The translations under genes and the position numbers were made by a program. Below the pieces are notes generated by a model, which searched no databases, had not been told where the DNA came from, and was given only the letters and a program-made list of their open reading frames with translations. DNA of 34,701 nt from an uncultured Prevotellaceae bacterium. Its GTDB lineage: Bacteria > Bacteroidota > Bacteroidia > Bacteroidales > Muribaculaceae. How positions within the stretch are numbered: the stretch's first letter is position 1; each line of letters opens with the position of its first letter. Below, piece after piece: positions 1 to 7,461 of this stretch. Location: the NCBI GenBank assembly GCA_946410125.1, contig CAMJZF010000016.1, positions 1-34,701 on the forward strand. The letters are read 5' to 3'.

Positions 1-1028
1 AGATTGTTAGCTTCATGCAGAGGTTTGAATATCCTGGCAAGCCTTACACCTTCTCTCACATCCAGTTCTATGCAACAGCCAACGTAACTGCTGGCCAAAC
101 CATTACCGCTAAGGTTTGCAAGATTAACGACGGCTTGATTGATGCCCAAAACCCAATCGCCGAAGCTGTTTATGAGTTCCCCGCCGATGACCTGGGTGAG
201 AGTACTATGTCAATCGACTTCTACTTCGAGAAATACGATCCCGAGCTTGACCTTACCACTGAGGATTGGCTGACAATCGACAGCGACATCGCTATCTACA
301 TTGAGGGTGTTAACGAGCTTCAGGATATCTCTCCTGTTATGCAGGCACTCGATTACCAAGTTGATCGTGTTGCTCACAATGGTGAATTTGACCGATTCAT
401 CAACGGCTATGGCGAGTGGGAGTTCTACGATGCTAATGGCGAAATTGTTGATGTTCAATACATCCCTTGCCACCTGGGTTACTACTGGGGTTCGGACGAC
501 GATAGCGGTCTTCCACAGAACTTGCTTCTCTCGATCAACGCTCAAATGGCTTACATTGAGACTGCCGACGAGAGTGCTACCACCTACACTATTCCCGCTG
601 ATGCTACCGAAGCTACTATCGAGCTTAAGGCCAGCGAGCCCTATGATGCATGGACTGTAGAGGATCTTCCCGAGTGGATCAACATCGAGGCTGAGGATGT
701 TATGGAACAGGATGAGGAAGGTAACGTAAGCTACAGTGGCTACACCAACCTCAACATCACCCTCGAGGCTGGCCACGAAGGCAGCGTTGTTTACACCCTG
801 CCTAACACTGAGTTCAAGATCATCATTGGTGATGGTGGCTCAGTTGCAATACCTGGCGACGTGAATGGCGACGGCTTCGTTACCAGTGCCGACGTTACTG
901 CTATCTACGACGTGCTGCTTGGTACCGACATGACATTTGAGGCTACTGCCGACGTTAACGGCGACGGCTATGTTACCAGCGCCGACGTAACAGCAGTTTA
1001 TGATATCCTCCTTGGTACTGCAGAGTAA
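1..1028 (+). CDS. Secreted protein with C-terminal dockerin type I domain, 5' partial
   Basis: The reading frame is open to the left edge (codons from base 3), so the true start lies outside and the Met at base 15 is internal. About 341 residues are visible. The last ~55 residues hold two EF-hand-like calcium loops of the dockerin type I pattern (GDVNGDGFVTSADVTAIYD and ADVNGDGYVTSADVTAVYD), which in other bacteria bind cohesins. The rest is Asp/Glu-rich and beta-like, with no catalytic motif that I recognise; a BACON- or Ig-like stretch around residues 180-280 is possible. Bacteroidales carry many such proteins without a classical cellulosome, so the tail may serve surface attachment or stability (inference). 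Secretion is inferred, since the signal peptide is not in view. It converges on the luxR-type gene, with a shared terminator between. Confidence 0.8.
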   Translation, partial: IVSFMQRFEYPGKPYTFSHIQFYATANVTAGQTITAKVCKINDGLIDAQNPIAEAVYEFPADDLGESTMSIDFYFEKYDPELDLTTEDWLTIDSDIAIYIEGVNELQDISPVMQALDYQVDRVAHNGEFDRFINGYGEWEFYDANGEIVDVQYIPCHLGYYWGSDDDSGLPQNLLLSINAQMAYIETADESATTYTIPADATEATIELKASEPYDAWTVEDLPEWINIEAEDVMEQDEEGNVSYSGYTNLNITLEAGHEGSVVYTLPNTEFKIIIGDGGSVAIPGDVNGDGFVTSADVTAIYDVLLGTDMTFEATADVNGDGYVTSADVTAVYDILLGTAE

Positions 1029-1134
1029 TATTTGTTAGAAATCATTTATTTAGGGAAACTGCTCACTACAATTCACGTTTATTATTTATTAGTCACACAC
1101 ATCGAGTAGTACTCCCAAAAATAAATATCCTAAA

Positions 1135-1166
1135 AAAGGCGACCCTCGCGTGCGGGGGTCGCCTTT
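1135..1166. terminator. Bidirectional intrinsic terminator
   Basis: An 11-bp GC-rich stem (1135-1145 pairing with 1156-1166, loop 1146-1155) lies between converging genes. On the minus strand the arm is followed by a run of six T, a strong intrinsic terminator for the operon that ends at 1195. On the plus strand it is followed by TTTAACTTTA, a weaker tract for the dockerin gene. Confidence 0.85.
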
Positions 1167-1194
1167 AACTTTACAATTGCCACATTGTGGTGGA

Positions 1195-1767
1195 TTAGAG
1201 CACTACATCTTCGTCGATAAGGTTGTTAAGGAGGGCATAGACCGTGAGTCCCGCCACGCTCTTGATGCCGGTCTTGCGCACGATGTTCTTGCGGTGGGTG
1301 GTGACGGTGAAGACACTCACATTGAGGCGGCTGGCAATCTCCTTGTTTGACAACCCGCGTGCCACTTCAATGAGCACTGCCGTCTCGCGGCGCGTGAGCT
1401 CATGGTTGCTCATCGCCACATCGCCGTTAGCCGCCTTGGCACTGAGATCCAGCACGGTCTGCAATATCGACTGGCGGCTGTCGCGAATGTCTATCACTGC
1501 GTCGAAGTGGCGCAACCGTGACTGCTTGACATACTGGTAGACCAGCGCTACGACAGCGATGTTGCGGCCGTTGCGCATTTCGGTCACGTTGTCGTTGAGG
1601 GTAGGGTTGATGATAAGGATGTCGGGCTTGAGCATGTCGAGACGAGTAGGCAGCTCCTCGGCGCTATATTCCGGTTTCAGAACCTTGAGCTCGCTGTGGT
1701 TGAGGGCCGCCGTGAGTCCATCAACTATCACCTCCGAGGGTTCCACTATCAAGATTTTCCTTTTCAT
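1195..1767 (-). CDS. LuxR-type response-regulator-like transcription factor with degenerate receiver
   Basis: A 190-residue protein. Residues 1-110 resemble a receiver fold (KILIVEPSEVIVDGL), and residues ~122-185 are a clear LuxR/NarL helix-turn-helix (LTRRETAVLIEVARGLSNKE, then VSVFTVTTHRKNI). The usual phospho-acceptor Asp is Asn54 (KPDILIINP instead of KPDVVLLD), and the acidic pair near the N-terminus is Glu-Pro. Phosphorylation control is therefore unlikely, and no histidine kinase is adjacent. Its ATG overlaps the stop of the hemerythrin gene by four bases (ATGA), so the two are translationally coupled. Last gene of the Nudix-sir2-hemerythrin-luxR operon; it may regulate the operon or a stress regulon (inference). 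Confidence 0.88.
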   Translation of the reverse strand: MKRKILIVEPSEVIVDGLTAALNHSELKVLKPEYSAEELPTRLDMLKPDILIINPTLNDNVTEMRNGRNIAVVALVYQYVKQSRLRHFDAVIDIRDSRQSILQTVLDLSAKAANGDVAMSNHELTRRETAVLIEVARGLSNKEIASRLNVSVFTVTTHRKNIVRKTGIKSVAGLTVYALLNNLIDEDVVL

Positions 1768-2453
1768 TTTAGTGTTGACTTTTCAAGTTGTTTCACGTAG
1801 GGTCCCAGAATCTTATCCTCAATGAGCGAGTGCTTGCGCAGGTCGCGCGAGAGTTGCAGGATGTCGAAAATCATGTCGATGGCGTCGTCGCTCGTGCTCG
1901 ACGGCAGGTACTTGAAGATAATCTGCACGAGGTCGCTCAGCTTGTCCTCAAGGTTGTCGTGTGAGGCAAGATATTGCTTGATGGCAAAGTTGTCGTTGTC
2001 GTGGTTGAGCAAGTGGCTGATGTGAGGATAAACAGTGTTTTCCTCATGGGCAAAGTGGGCTCGCACTTCCTCGACGTAGGCATTAAAAAACTGCTTTATC
2101 GCCTTGCCGGCACGGGCAGGCAACATCTCGGCAATCTTGTCGAGGTGAAGCCCTATGTGTGGCAGTCGGCGGTTAAGGTAATAGTCGTGCGAGCGCAGCA
2201 GGTAAGGCACCAGTCCCGTCATGGAGGTGTGGGAGAGCGTGGCTTGCGACGGCATGTAGTTGTCGTTGCTGTAAACCTCGCAAATCAACAGGAAAAACTG
2301 TGGGTCTACATCATGCTCGCTGCACACTCTCGCTATCGACTTGTCGCCAAATCCCAGTGGAATGCCAAAGTGCGACAACGTTAGCAGTAAGTCGGGGCGT
2401 AACGTCACCAGCGACGACAGGTTATCATTCTCGTTATATAAAAAGTCACTCAT
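1764..2453 (-). CDS. Hemerythrin-domain protein, RIC/YtfE/ScdA-like
   Basis: A 229-residue protein with an N-terminal ScdA-like segment and a four-helix hemerythrin domain. Putative di-iron ligands are His89, His103, His133, Glu137, His165, His208 and Glu212; their spacing closely follows E. coli YtfE (84, 105, 129, 133, 160, 204, 208). YtfE/RIC proteins help repair iron-sulfur centres after nitric oxide or oxidative damage. The N-terminal segment has FGIPLGFGDKS where YtfE/ScdA carry a Cys-Cys-Gly-Gly motif, so the redox cysteines of that domain are missing. Lies 18 bp downstream of sir2 and overlaps the luxR-type gene by 4 bp. Function in iron-centre stress is family knowledge; the link with NAD chemistry is inference. 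Confidence 0.88.
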   Translation of the reverse strand: MSDFLYNENDNLSSLVTLRPDLLLTLSHFGIPLGFGDKSIARVCSEHDVDPQFFLLICEVYSNDNYMPSQATLSHTSMTGLVPYLLRSHDYYLNRRLPHIGLHLDKIAEMLPARAGKAIKQFFNAYVEEVRAHFAHEENTVYPHISHLLNHDNDNFAIKQYLASHDNLEDKLSDLVQIIFKYLPSSTSDDAIDMIFDILQLSRDLRKHSLIEDKILGPYVKQLEKSTLK

Positions 2454-2471
2454 TATCTGTTTTCTTTTGTG

Positions 2472-3173
2472 TTATTTGTGGGTGAGTATTTCAATCAGCT
2501 CGCGAACCCCCTCGGTGGCCTTCTTGGCTATCACATGAACATGACCTGGCACGGCACTGGGATTAGGGTCGATATAATAAACCTCGGCACTGCGTGGGGC
2601 GTAGTGCAGCAGTGATGCCGCCGGATAGACTACCAGCGAGGTGCCTATCACTACAAATACGTCGGCCTTTTGAGCCAGCATGCAAGCCCTGTCAAAATTG
2701 GGGACTGCCTCCTGGAAGAACACGATGTGAGGGCGCACGGCGTCGCCGTAGGGGTCGCGAGTGTCCACACTCGTTTCCAGCCCCTTGTCGCTAAGCTCGT
2801 TGCATGGCAGTTGGTAGACGCGCTCCTCATGTGTGAGCGAGCGCACCTTCATCAACTCGCCGTGAAGGTGCAGCACATTGCTTGAACCGGCACGCTCATG
2901 CAGGTCATCGACATTCTGGGTGATGACGTTTACGTTGAAGTTCTTCTCCAGTTCCACCAGTCCGCGGTGGGCAGCATTAGGCTGAGCACTCACCAGCTTG
3001 GCTCGCAGCCCGTTGTAAAACTTGTGAATGAGCGCGGGGTCGCGCAGGAATCCGTCATGGCTTGCTACATCCATCACGGGATAGTTCTCCCACAATCCGC
3101 CTGCGTCGCGAAAGGTGGTTATTCCACTCTCGGCACTGATGCCGGCTCCGGTTGATACTACTAAATTTCTCAT
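2472..3173 (-). CDS. cobB: Sir2-family NAD-dependent protein deacylase
   Basis: A 233-residue sirtuin that removes acyl groups from lysine using NAD+, releasing nicotinamide and O-acyl-ADP-ribose. Motifs seen: GAGISAESGITTFR (NAD-binding loop), TQNVDDLHERAG, the catalytic His in HLHGE, and GTSLVVYPAASL. FYNGLRAKL..QPNAAH resembles the Tyr/Arg acyl-pocket motif of CobB, with the Arg apparently shifted by one position. Between HLHGE and RPHIVFF, where CobB binds zinc with four Cys, only one Cys is present, so the zinc site is absent. The start is a few bases after the AT-rich 48-bp gap that follows the Nudix gene; I see no promoter in that gap, so the two are probably co-transcribed. Confidence 0.92.
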   Translation of the reverse strand: MRNLVVSTGAGISAESGITTFRDAGGLWENYPVMDVASHDGFLRDPALIHKFYNGLRAKLVSAQPNAAHRGLVELEKNFNVNVITQNVDDLHERAGSSNVLHLHGELMKVRSLTHEERVYQLPCNELSDKGLETSVDTRDPYGDAVRPHIVFFQEAVPNFDRACMLAQKADVFVVIGTSLVVYPAASLLHYAPRSAEVYYIDPNPSAVPGHVHVIAKKATEGVRELIEILTHK

Positions 3174-3221
3174 AATTAGTTGGGTGTTTATGGTTTTGTT
3201 GATGTTTTTAGTGAATGGTGC

Positions 3222-3908
3222 TTAAAATTCCAGTCTGAATCCTTTGTGCTTGAGCTCGGCATATTTCTCGGCATTGAACTCAAAGTAGAAGGGCTGCTTG
3301 CGCTCGTTGGGCTCGCCATTAATTTGAGTGAGCAACTCTAAGTGCTGCATCTTCTTGTAGAAGTTGCGACGGTCAAACTTTACATCAAGAATTGCCTCAT
3401 ATAGCGATTGCAGCTCCTTGATGGTGAATTGCTTAGGCAACAGCTCAAAGCCCACTGGCTCGAAATGAATCTGCCGGCGCAGCTCATGGGTTGCCATGCG
3501 CAAAATCTGGTCATGGTCAAAAGCCAGCGCAGGCACTTTGCCGAGGGAAAACCAGCTGGCGCGGGCGGCATCGTCGCCACCAGCAACTTCCTGAAGGCGA
3601 ACGAGGGCATAATGGGCTATTGTGATGACTCGCTCGCGAGGGTCGCGATCGGGCGTGGTGAAGGTGTGAAACTGGCGCATGTAGGCTCCCTCAAGGCCTG
3701 TCTCTTCCTTGAGCTCACGCAATGCTCCCTGCATGGCATCCTCATCCATGCGCAGGAATCCGCCCGGCAATGCCCATCGGCCCTTGTATGGCTCTATGCC
3801 ACGCTCAATGAGCAATACTTTTAGCTTTGTGCCGTCAAAGCCAAATATCACACAATCGGTCGTTACACTTGGGTGAGGATATTTATAGCAATATTTCAAT
3901 TCTTCCAT
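3222..3908 (-). CDS. Nudix hydrolase-like protein with NrtR-type winged-helix C-terminus
   Basis: I place the start at the ATG at 3908 (MEELKYCYKY) rather than at an in-frame codon 24 residues upstream, because the upstream part is low in family character and overlaps AT-rich leader sequence. The 228-residue protein has a perfect Nudix box, G50-x5-E56-x7-R64-E65-L66-x-E68-E69-x-G71-L72. Its C-terminal ~75 residues match the winged-helix domain of NrtR-type proteins (LPKQFTIKELQSLYEAIL, FDRRNFYKKM). NrtR uses the Nudix domain to sense ADP-ribose in NAD metabolism; Bacteroides AraR-type relatives sense arabinose. With the catalytic box intact it could hydrolyse as well as sense. First gene of a run leading into sir2, which makes an ADP-ribose derivative. 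No strong -7 box seen; GAATTTTG at 3946-3953 is one base off consensus. Confidence 0.9.
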   Translation of the reverse strand: MEELKYCYKYPHPSVTTDCVIFGFDGTKLKVLLIERGIEPYKGRWALPGGFLRMDEDAMQGALRELKEETGLEGAYMRQFHTFTTPDRDPRERVITIAHYALVRLQEVAGGDDAARASWFSLGKVPALAFDHDQILRMATHELRRQIHFEPVGFELLPKQFTIKELQSLYEAILDVKFDRRNFYKKMQHLELLTQINGEPNERKQPFYFEFNAEKYAELKHKGFRLEF

Positions 3909-3967
3909 ATTATATATAATGTGTAAACAGTTGAGAATGCTTGTGCAAAATTCATGACCCCTCCTGT

Positions 3968-4017
3968 CATAGCCTCTCATAGCTATTCATAGCCACTCTT
4001 TGCTACTCTTAGCCACT
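3968..4017. repeat. Five degenerate 10-bp tandem repeats
   Basis: Five consecutive 10-bp units: CATAGCCTCT, CATAGCTATT, CATAGCCACT, CTTTGCTACT, CTTAGCCACT. The array fills the space between the Nudix gene leader and the lipoprotein stop codon (4019-4021), ending one base before that stop. Function unknown. Confidence 0.8.
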
Positions 4018-4018
4018 C

Positions 4019-5005
4019 CTATCGCGTCATGTCGCTAATCCCGGCGGTGGTGATTGGGTGATTGTTTCCATCATGCCGTGGCACATAGCGCAGGAGCCTT
4101 CCGTCACCGCAAATGAAGGTTATCTCCATGTCGGGCTCGCCATTCTCGTTGCAGCGCACAATCAATGGACGGCTGTCTCGGTTGTATAGCCGTTCACCTG
4201 TCTTGGTATTCTTTGCGGTAATCTTGGTTGACTCATCATTGGTGAGAATAAAATATACTTCCTTGCCGCCTGTCTGAGCCTCCCAGGAGTTCACGTCTTT
4301 AAATTCAGGGTATTTCTTGAAGAAGTCCTCGCCTTTCATCGTCGAGATGGTGTTCCATTCACCCACATAGGCAACCTGAGCCACGGCGTTGGGGTCGGCC
4401 TTCTTGGGTTGGGCGGCTACGGGTGGTGCTCCGGCAATCAGCGTTTCACCAAGTTCGGCTCCCAAGCTCAGGTAAATCGCCTCGGGGTCGATGTCGTCGC
4501 GCTCCTTGGTGCTGAACTGGTAGAACATGGTGGCGCACTTGCCGTTGTGGATGAGCGTGCGTTGGTAAAAGTGCATGTCTCCCTTGTCGCCCTCGATGGT
4601 GAATGAGTCGTCTTCAAGATTGGTATCGCTCACTTGGGCACCAGCGTCTTTAAAGCCTTTCAGGGCCTTCGACACCACTTCTTCGAGCTGACTGTTGCAA
4701 GGCTCGCCCCACACCTTGAGCGTTGCCACACCGTCCTTGCTGTGGCAGGTGAAACCCTTGTCGCCGTCTTTCTTGAAGTCGACAAACGAGTTGGGGTACT
4801 GTACCGAGTAGTCCATCGAGGTGCTGTGAAAGTAGGTCACTCCTTGGCGCAGAGGATTGTTTTGGTTCATGATGTCCTCTTTCTCTTCTTGGGTATAACC
4901 CGAGTTTGAGCCAGGCATCCTGCCGTGACCACTGCCACCGCTTAGCTGGCAGCTGCTCATCACCAAAGCCATTGCTACAGCGAGAATAAATGCTATCTGT
5001 TTCAT
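4019..5005 (-). CDS. Lipoprotein of unknown function
   Basis: Translated from the ATG at 5005 (MKQIAFILAVAMALVMSSC), 328 residues; a longer in-frame start 27 codons upstream is rejected because it lacks signal character and would extend to the promoter. Residues 1-19 form a lipoprotein signal with lipobox VMSSC, so Cys19 should be lipidated. The mature part begins with a Gly/Ser-rich linker, followed by two globular halves separated by a Pro/Ala/Lys linker near residues 190-205. The first half (GVTYFHSTSMDYSVQYPNSF and onward) resembles proteins that measure or bind at the outer membrane, but I do not recognise a family. Monocistronic, with a good promoter at 5076-5106, divergent from pepD. 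Confidence 0.8.
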   Translation of the reverse strand: MKQIAFILAVAMALVMSSCQLSGGSGHGRMPGSNSGYTQEEKEDIMNQNNPLRQGVTYFHSTSMDYSVQYPNSFVDFKKDGDKGFTCHSKDGVATLKVWGEPCNSQLEEVVSKALKGFKDAGAQVSDTNLEDDSFTIEGDKGDMHFYQRTLIHNGKCATMFYQFSTKERDDIDPEAIYLSLGAELGETLIAGAPPVAAQPKKADPNAVAQVAYVGEWNTISTMKGEDFFKKYPEFKDVNSWEAQTGGKEVYFILTNDESTKITAKNTKTGERLYNRDSRPLIVRCNENGEPDMEITFICGDGRLLRYVPRHDGNNHPITTAGISDMTR

Positions 5006-5075
5006 AATATTGATTTTTTTAGAATTGATTTTAAATTGATAGATGTGGGCTGCCTTGCCCGCCTTTAATAACCTA

Positions 5076-5106
5076 CAAAAATACACATTCTCTTTTTATT
5101 TATCAA
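5076..5106 (-). promoter_or_regulatory. Bacteroidetes-type promoter of the lipoprotein gene
   Basis: On the minus strand TTG (5104-5106), 20 bases, then TATTTTTG (5076-5083), a perfect TAnnTTTG -7 box. It predicts a leader of ~65 bases before the ATG at 5005. Confidence 0.7.
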
Positions 5107-5144
5107 GTTTATTTTGCCGGCAGTGTTCATTTTTCTTACTTTTA

Positions 5145-5177
5145 TTGATGAAAAATGCAACAAAAATGCTATCTTTG
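5145..5177 (+). promoter_or_regulatory. Bacteroidetes-type promoter of pepD
   Basis: TTG at 5145-5147 and a perfect -7 box TATCTTTG at 5170-5177, spaced 22 bases. Leader of ~52 bases to the pepD ATG. Confidence 0.7.
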
Positions 5178-5236
5178 TAGCATTGAAAACAATGAAAAAA
5201 TTCTTTTTAAACACCTACATTAACTAAATCACAATT

Positions 5237-6694
5237 ATGAACGAAATTGAAAAACTGAAACCCACGTGCATCTGGCGCAATTTCTATGCGCTCACTCAAG
5301 TTCCACGTCCATCGGGACATGTTGAGAAAATCCAGCAATATCTCCTCGACTTTGCCAAGAGAGTTGGCGTTGAGGCTTTCCAGGACCCTGCAGGCAATAT
5401 TGTAATGCGTAAGCCTGCTACACCAGGCATGGAAAACCGCAAGTGCATCACCATGCAGGCCCACATGGACATGGTGCCACAAAAGACTCCCGAGAGCAAG
5501 CACAACTTTGAGACCGACCCAATAGAGCCATACATCGACGGCGACTGGATCAAGGCTCGCGGCACAACTCTCGGTGCCGACGACGGTCTGGGAATAGCCG
5601 CCATCATGGCTGTAATGGAGGACAACACCCTCAAGCACGGTCCTATCGAGGGTCTCATCACTAAAGACGAGGAAACCGGTATGTACGGTGCCAACGACCT
5701 GCCCAAGGGACAGATGAAGGGCGACATCCTCTTCAACCTCGACAGTGAGACTTGGGGCAAGTTTGTCATTGGTAGCGCTGGTGGTATCGACGTTACCGCA
5801 ACACGCAAGTATAGTGAGGTGAAGACCGTTGCCGGCGAAATTGCCGTGTGCGTTACCCTCAAGGGCTTGAAGGGCGGTCACAGTGGTCTTGAGATTCACG
5901 AGGGACGTGCCAATGCCAACAAACTCATGGTGCGACTCGTTCAGCTCGCCGTTAAGGACTACAAGGCTCGTCTCGTGAGCTGGCATGGTGGCAACATGCG
6001 CAACGCCATCCCATTCAAGGCCGAGACAGTGATGACTCTTCCCGAGGATAACCTCAAGGGCATGAAGAAACTTGTCAAGAACCTGAAGGCCGAGTTTGAG
6101 AGCCAGTTCAAGCTCATAGAGGACAACATTGACCTCTCTCTCAAGAAGGTTGACCGTCCCAAGATGAGAATGTCGCTCGACGACCAGACCACCATTTTGC
6201 GTGCCCTCTATGCTTGCCACGACGGTGTGGTTCGTTTCATTCCCGCCTATCCCAATGTGGTAGAGACATCGAGCAACCTTGCCATCATCGATATCGAGGA
6301 CGGTAAGGCAGCTGTCAAGATTCTCGCACGCTCGGCTCGTGAGGACATGAAGGACTATATCGTGAAAATGCTCATGACCTGCTTCCACCTTGCCGACTTC
6401 AAGGTTGAGACCGGCGGCGACTACATTGGCTGGGATCCTAACCCCGACAGCGAGGCGTTGCACATGCTTCTCGACATCTACAAGAAACTCTTCAACGAGG
6501 ATGGCATCGTTCAAGTTGACCATGCGGGCTTGGAGTGCTCTATCATCCTGGGCAAGTATCCACACATGGATGTGGTTAGCTTCGGTCCAACGCTGAAGAG
6601 CCCGCACACTACCATCGAGCGTGCTTACATTCCAGCTGCCGAGCCATTCTGGAAACTGCTCGTCAAGGCTCTCGAAGAAGTTCCCGTAAAGTAA
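5237..6694 (+). CDS. pepD: Aminoacyl-histidine dipeptidase (M20C, PepD)
   Basis: A 485-residue cytosolic metallodipeptidase that splits Xaa-His dipeptides and other short peptides. It has the complete M20 set: His76 and Asp78 in HMDMV, the bridging Asp115 in TLGADDG, the catalytic and metal Glu145-Glu146 in TKDEETGMYGA, Asp169 in LDSE, and the C-terminal His457 in SPHTTIER. The lid domain lies between about residues 185 and 390. Length is normal for PepD. Start is supported by the promoter at 5145-5177 and by the absence of an earlier in-frame Met. Single-gene unit, closed by the hairpin at 6720-6753. A 507-codon antisense frame covers the gene and is treated as a shadow. Confidence 0.96.
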   Translation: MNEIEKLKPTCIWRNFYALTQVPRPSGHVEKIQQYLLDFAKRVGVEAFQDPAGNIVMRKPATPGMENRKCITMQAHMDMVPQKTPESKHNFETDPIEPYIDGDWIKARGTTLGADDGLGIAAIMAVMEDNTLKHGPIEGLITKDEETGMYGANDLPKGQMKGDILFNLDSETWGKFVIGSAGGIDVTATRKYSEVKTVAGEIAVCVTLKGLKGGHSGLEIHEGRANANKLMVRLVQLAVKDYKARLVSWHGGNMRNAIPFKAETVMTLPEDNLKGMKKLVKNLKAEFESQFKLIEDNIDLSLKKVDRPKMRMSLDDQTTILRALYACHDGVVRFIPAYPNVVETSSNLAIIDIEDGKAAVKILARSAREDMKDYIVKMLMTCFHLADFKVETGGDYIGWDPNPDSEALHMLLDIYKKLFNEDGIVQVDHAGLECSIILGKYPHMDVVSFGPTLKSPHTTIERAYIPAAEPFWKLLVKALEEVPVK

Positions 6695-6719
6695 AAGTTT
6701 AGTTTTCCCATTATAGTTA

Positions 6720-6753
6720 ATCGCAGGCATGCCTTTACCGGTGTGCCTGCGAT
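6720..6753 (+). terminator. Hairpin after pepD
   Basis: A perfect 10-bp stem ATCGCAGGCA (6720-6729) and TGCCTGCGAT (6744-6753) with a 14-base loop, followed by AGTTTCTT. Position 26 bp after the stop fits a terminator, although the T-tract is weak. Confidence 0.65.
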
Positions 6754-6831
6754 AGTTTCTTAGAAAAAGTGGGGCAATAACGATGTTTTACAACAATTAT
6801 TGCCCGAAAAGTTCTTTTTTTGATGTTTTTC

Positions 6832-6862
6832 TTTGAAATATCGTGTTTTTTTATTAACTTAG
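6832..6862 (+). promoter_or_regulatory. Promoter of the DUF695-like gene
   Basis: TTTG (6832-6835), 19 bases, then TAACTTAG (6855-6862), one base off TAnnTTTG. It puts transcription start roughly 20 bases before the ATG at 6890. Confidence 0.55.
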
Positions 6863-6889
6863 GGCGATTTTTAAAATGATGCTTTGCCT

Positions 6890-7339
6890 ATGGCAAAATT
6901 GAAAATAAGCGAAGACTGGTGGACCGCGCCGAGCGAAGATAAAGATGGACGCACGGTGCTGGTGACGGGGCGGCGAGCTCTCGACAACGTGATTGCCACC
7001 CGGCGCTATGTCTTTCGCGTTGAGATTACGTGGCTCTATGAGCCCGACAAAGGCGGAATGCCCGATTTCGCAACATCACGCACCATGGAGACGGTGACCG
7101 ATGCCATGCAAGAAGCGTTGCGGCGCGACCCTGTGGCTGTGATGACAGGCATCTACACTGGAGCCGGTGAGCGCAACTGGGTGTTTTATGCCGTGACCCT
7201 CAAGGCTTTTCAAAGCTTTGTCAACTCTGCTCTCGGTAGTATCGACGAGCAGCTTCCACTCACTTTTCACGCCGAAGAAGACCCCGACTGGGAAGAATAT
7301 CGTGAAATGTGCCAGTGTGAAATAGCAAGAGAAGAATAA
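6890..7339 (+). CDS. DUF695-like protein
   Basis: A 149-residue cytosolic protein from the ATG at 6890 (MAKLKISEDWW); a TTG two codons upstream is possible but not preferred. The layout fits DUF695: N-terminal SEDWWTAPSEDKDGR, a strand-rich middle (YVFRVEITWLYEPDKGGMPD), GIYTGAGERNWVFYA, and the C-terminal DPDWEEYREM signature. The biochemical role of the family is unknown. No signal peptide or membrane segment. It has its own promoter, and a large heptad-repeat hairpin (7347-7451) separates it from the next gene. Confidence 0.7.
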   Translation: MAKLKISEDWWTAPSEDKDGRTVLVTGRRALDNVIATRRYVFRVEITWLYEPDKGGMPDFATSRTMETVTDAMQEALRRDPVAVMTGIYTGAGERNWVFYAVTLKAFQSFVNSALGSIDEQLPLTFHAEEDPDWEEYREMCQCEIAREE

Positions 7340-7346
7340 GTGTGTT

Positions 7347-7451
7347 TATCAGTTATCAGTTGTCAGTTATCAGTTGTCAGTCATCGGTTGTGAGTTATCA
7401 GTCAACTGAGAACTGAAAACTGAGAACTGAAAACTGAGAACTAAAAACTAA
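7347..7451. repeat. Heptad repeat array with strand switch (15 units)
   Basis: Exact 7-bp period: eight forward units (TATCAGT, TGTCAGT and variants, 7347-7402) followed by seven inverse units (CAACTGA, GAACTGA, AAACTGA, AAACTAA, 7403-7451). The two halves are complementary and can fold into a long imperfect hairpin. It lies between the DUF695-like gene and the small membrane protein gene, with related arrays at 9445, 10391, 25093 and 27995. Confidence 0.85.
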
Positions 7452-7461
7452 AAAAAAAACT

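Noticed and set aside
5207-6730. A 507-codon minus-strand open frame over the whole of pepD
   Set aside because: pepD has all M20 metal ligands and a promoter. The antisense protein has no recognisable features and follows from codon bias in the sense strand.
7347-7451. CRISPR array
   Set aside because: Units are only 7 bp with no spacers, and no cas genes are present in the window.
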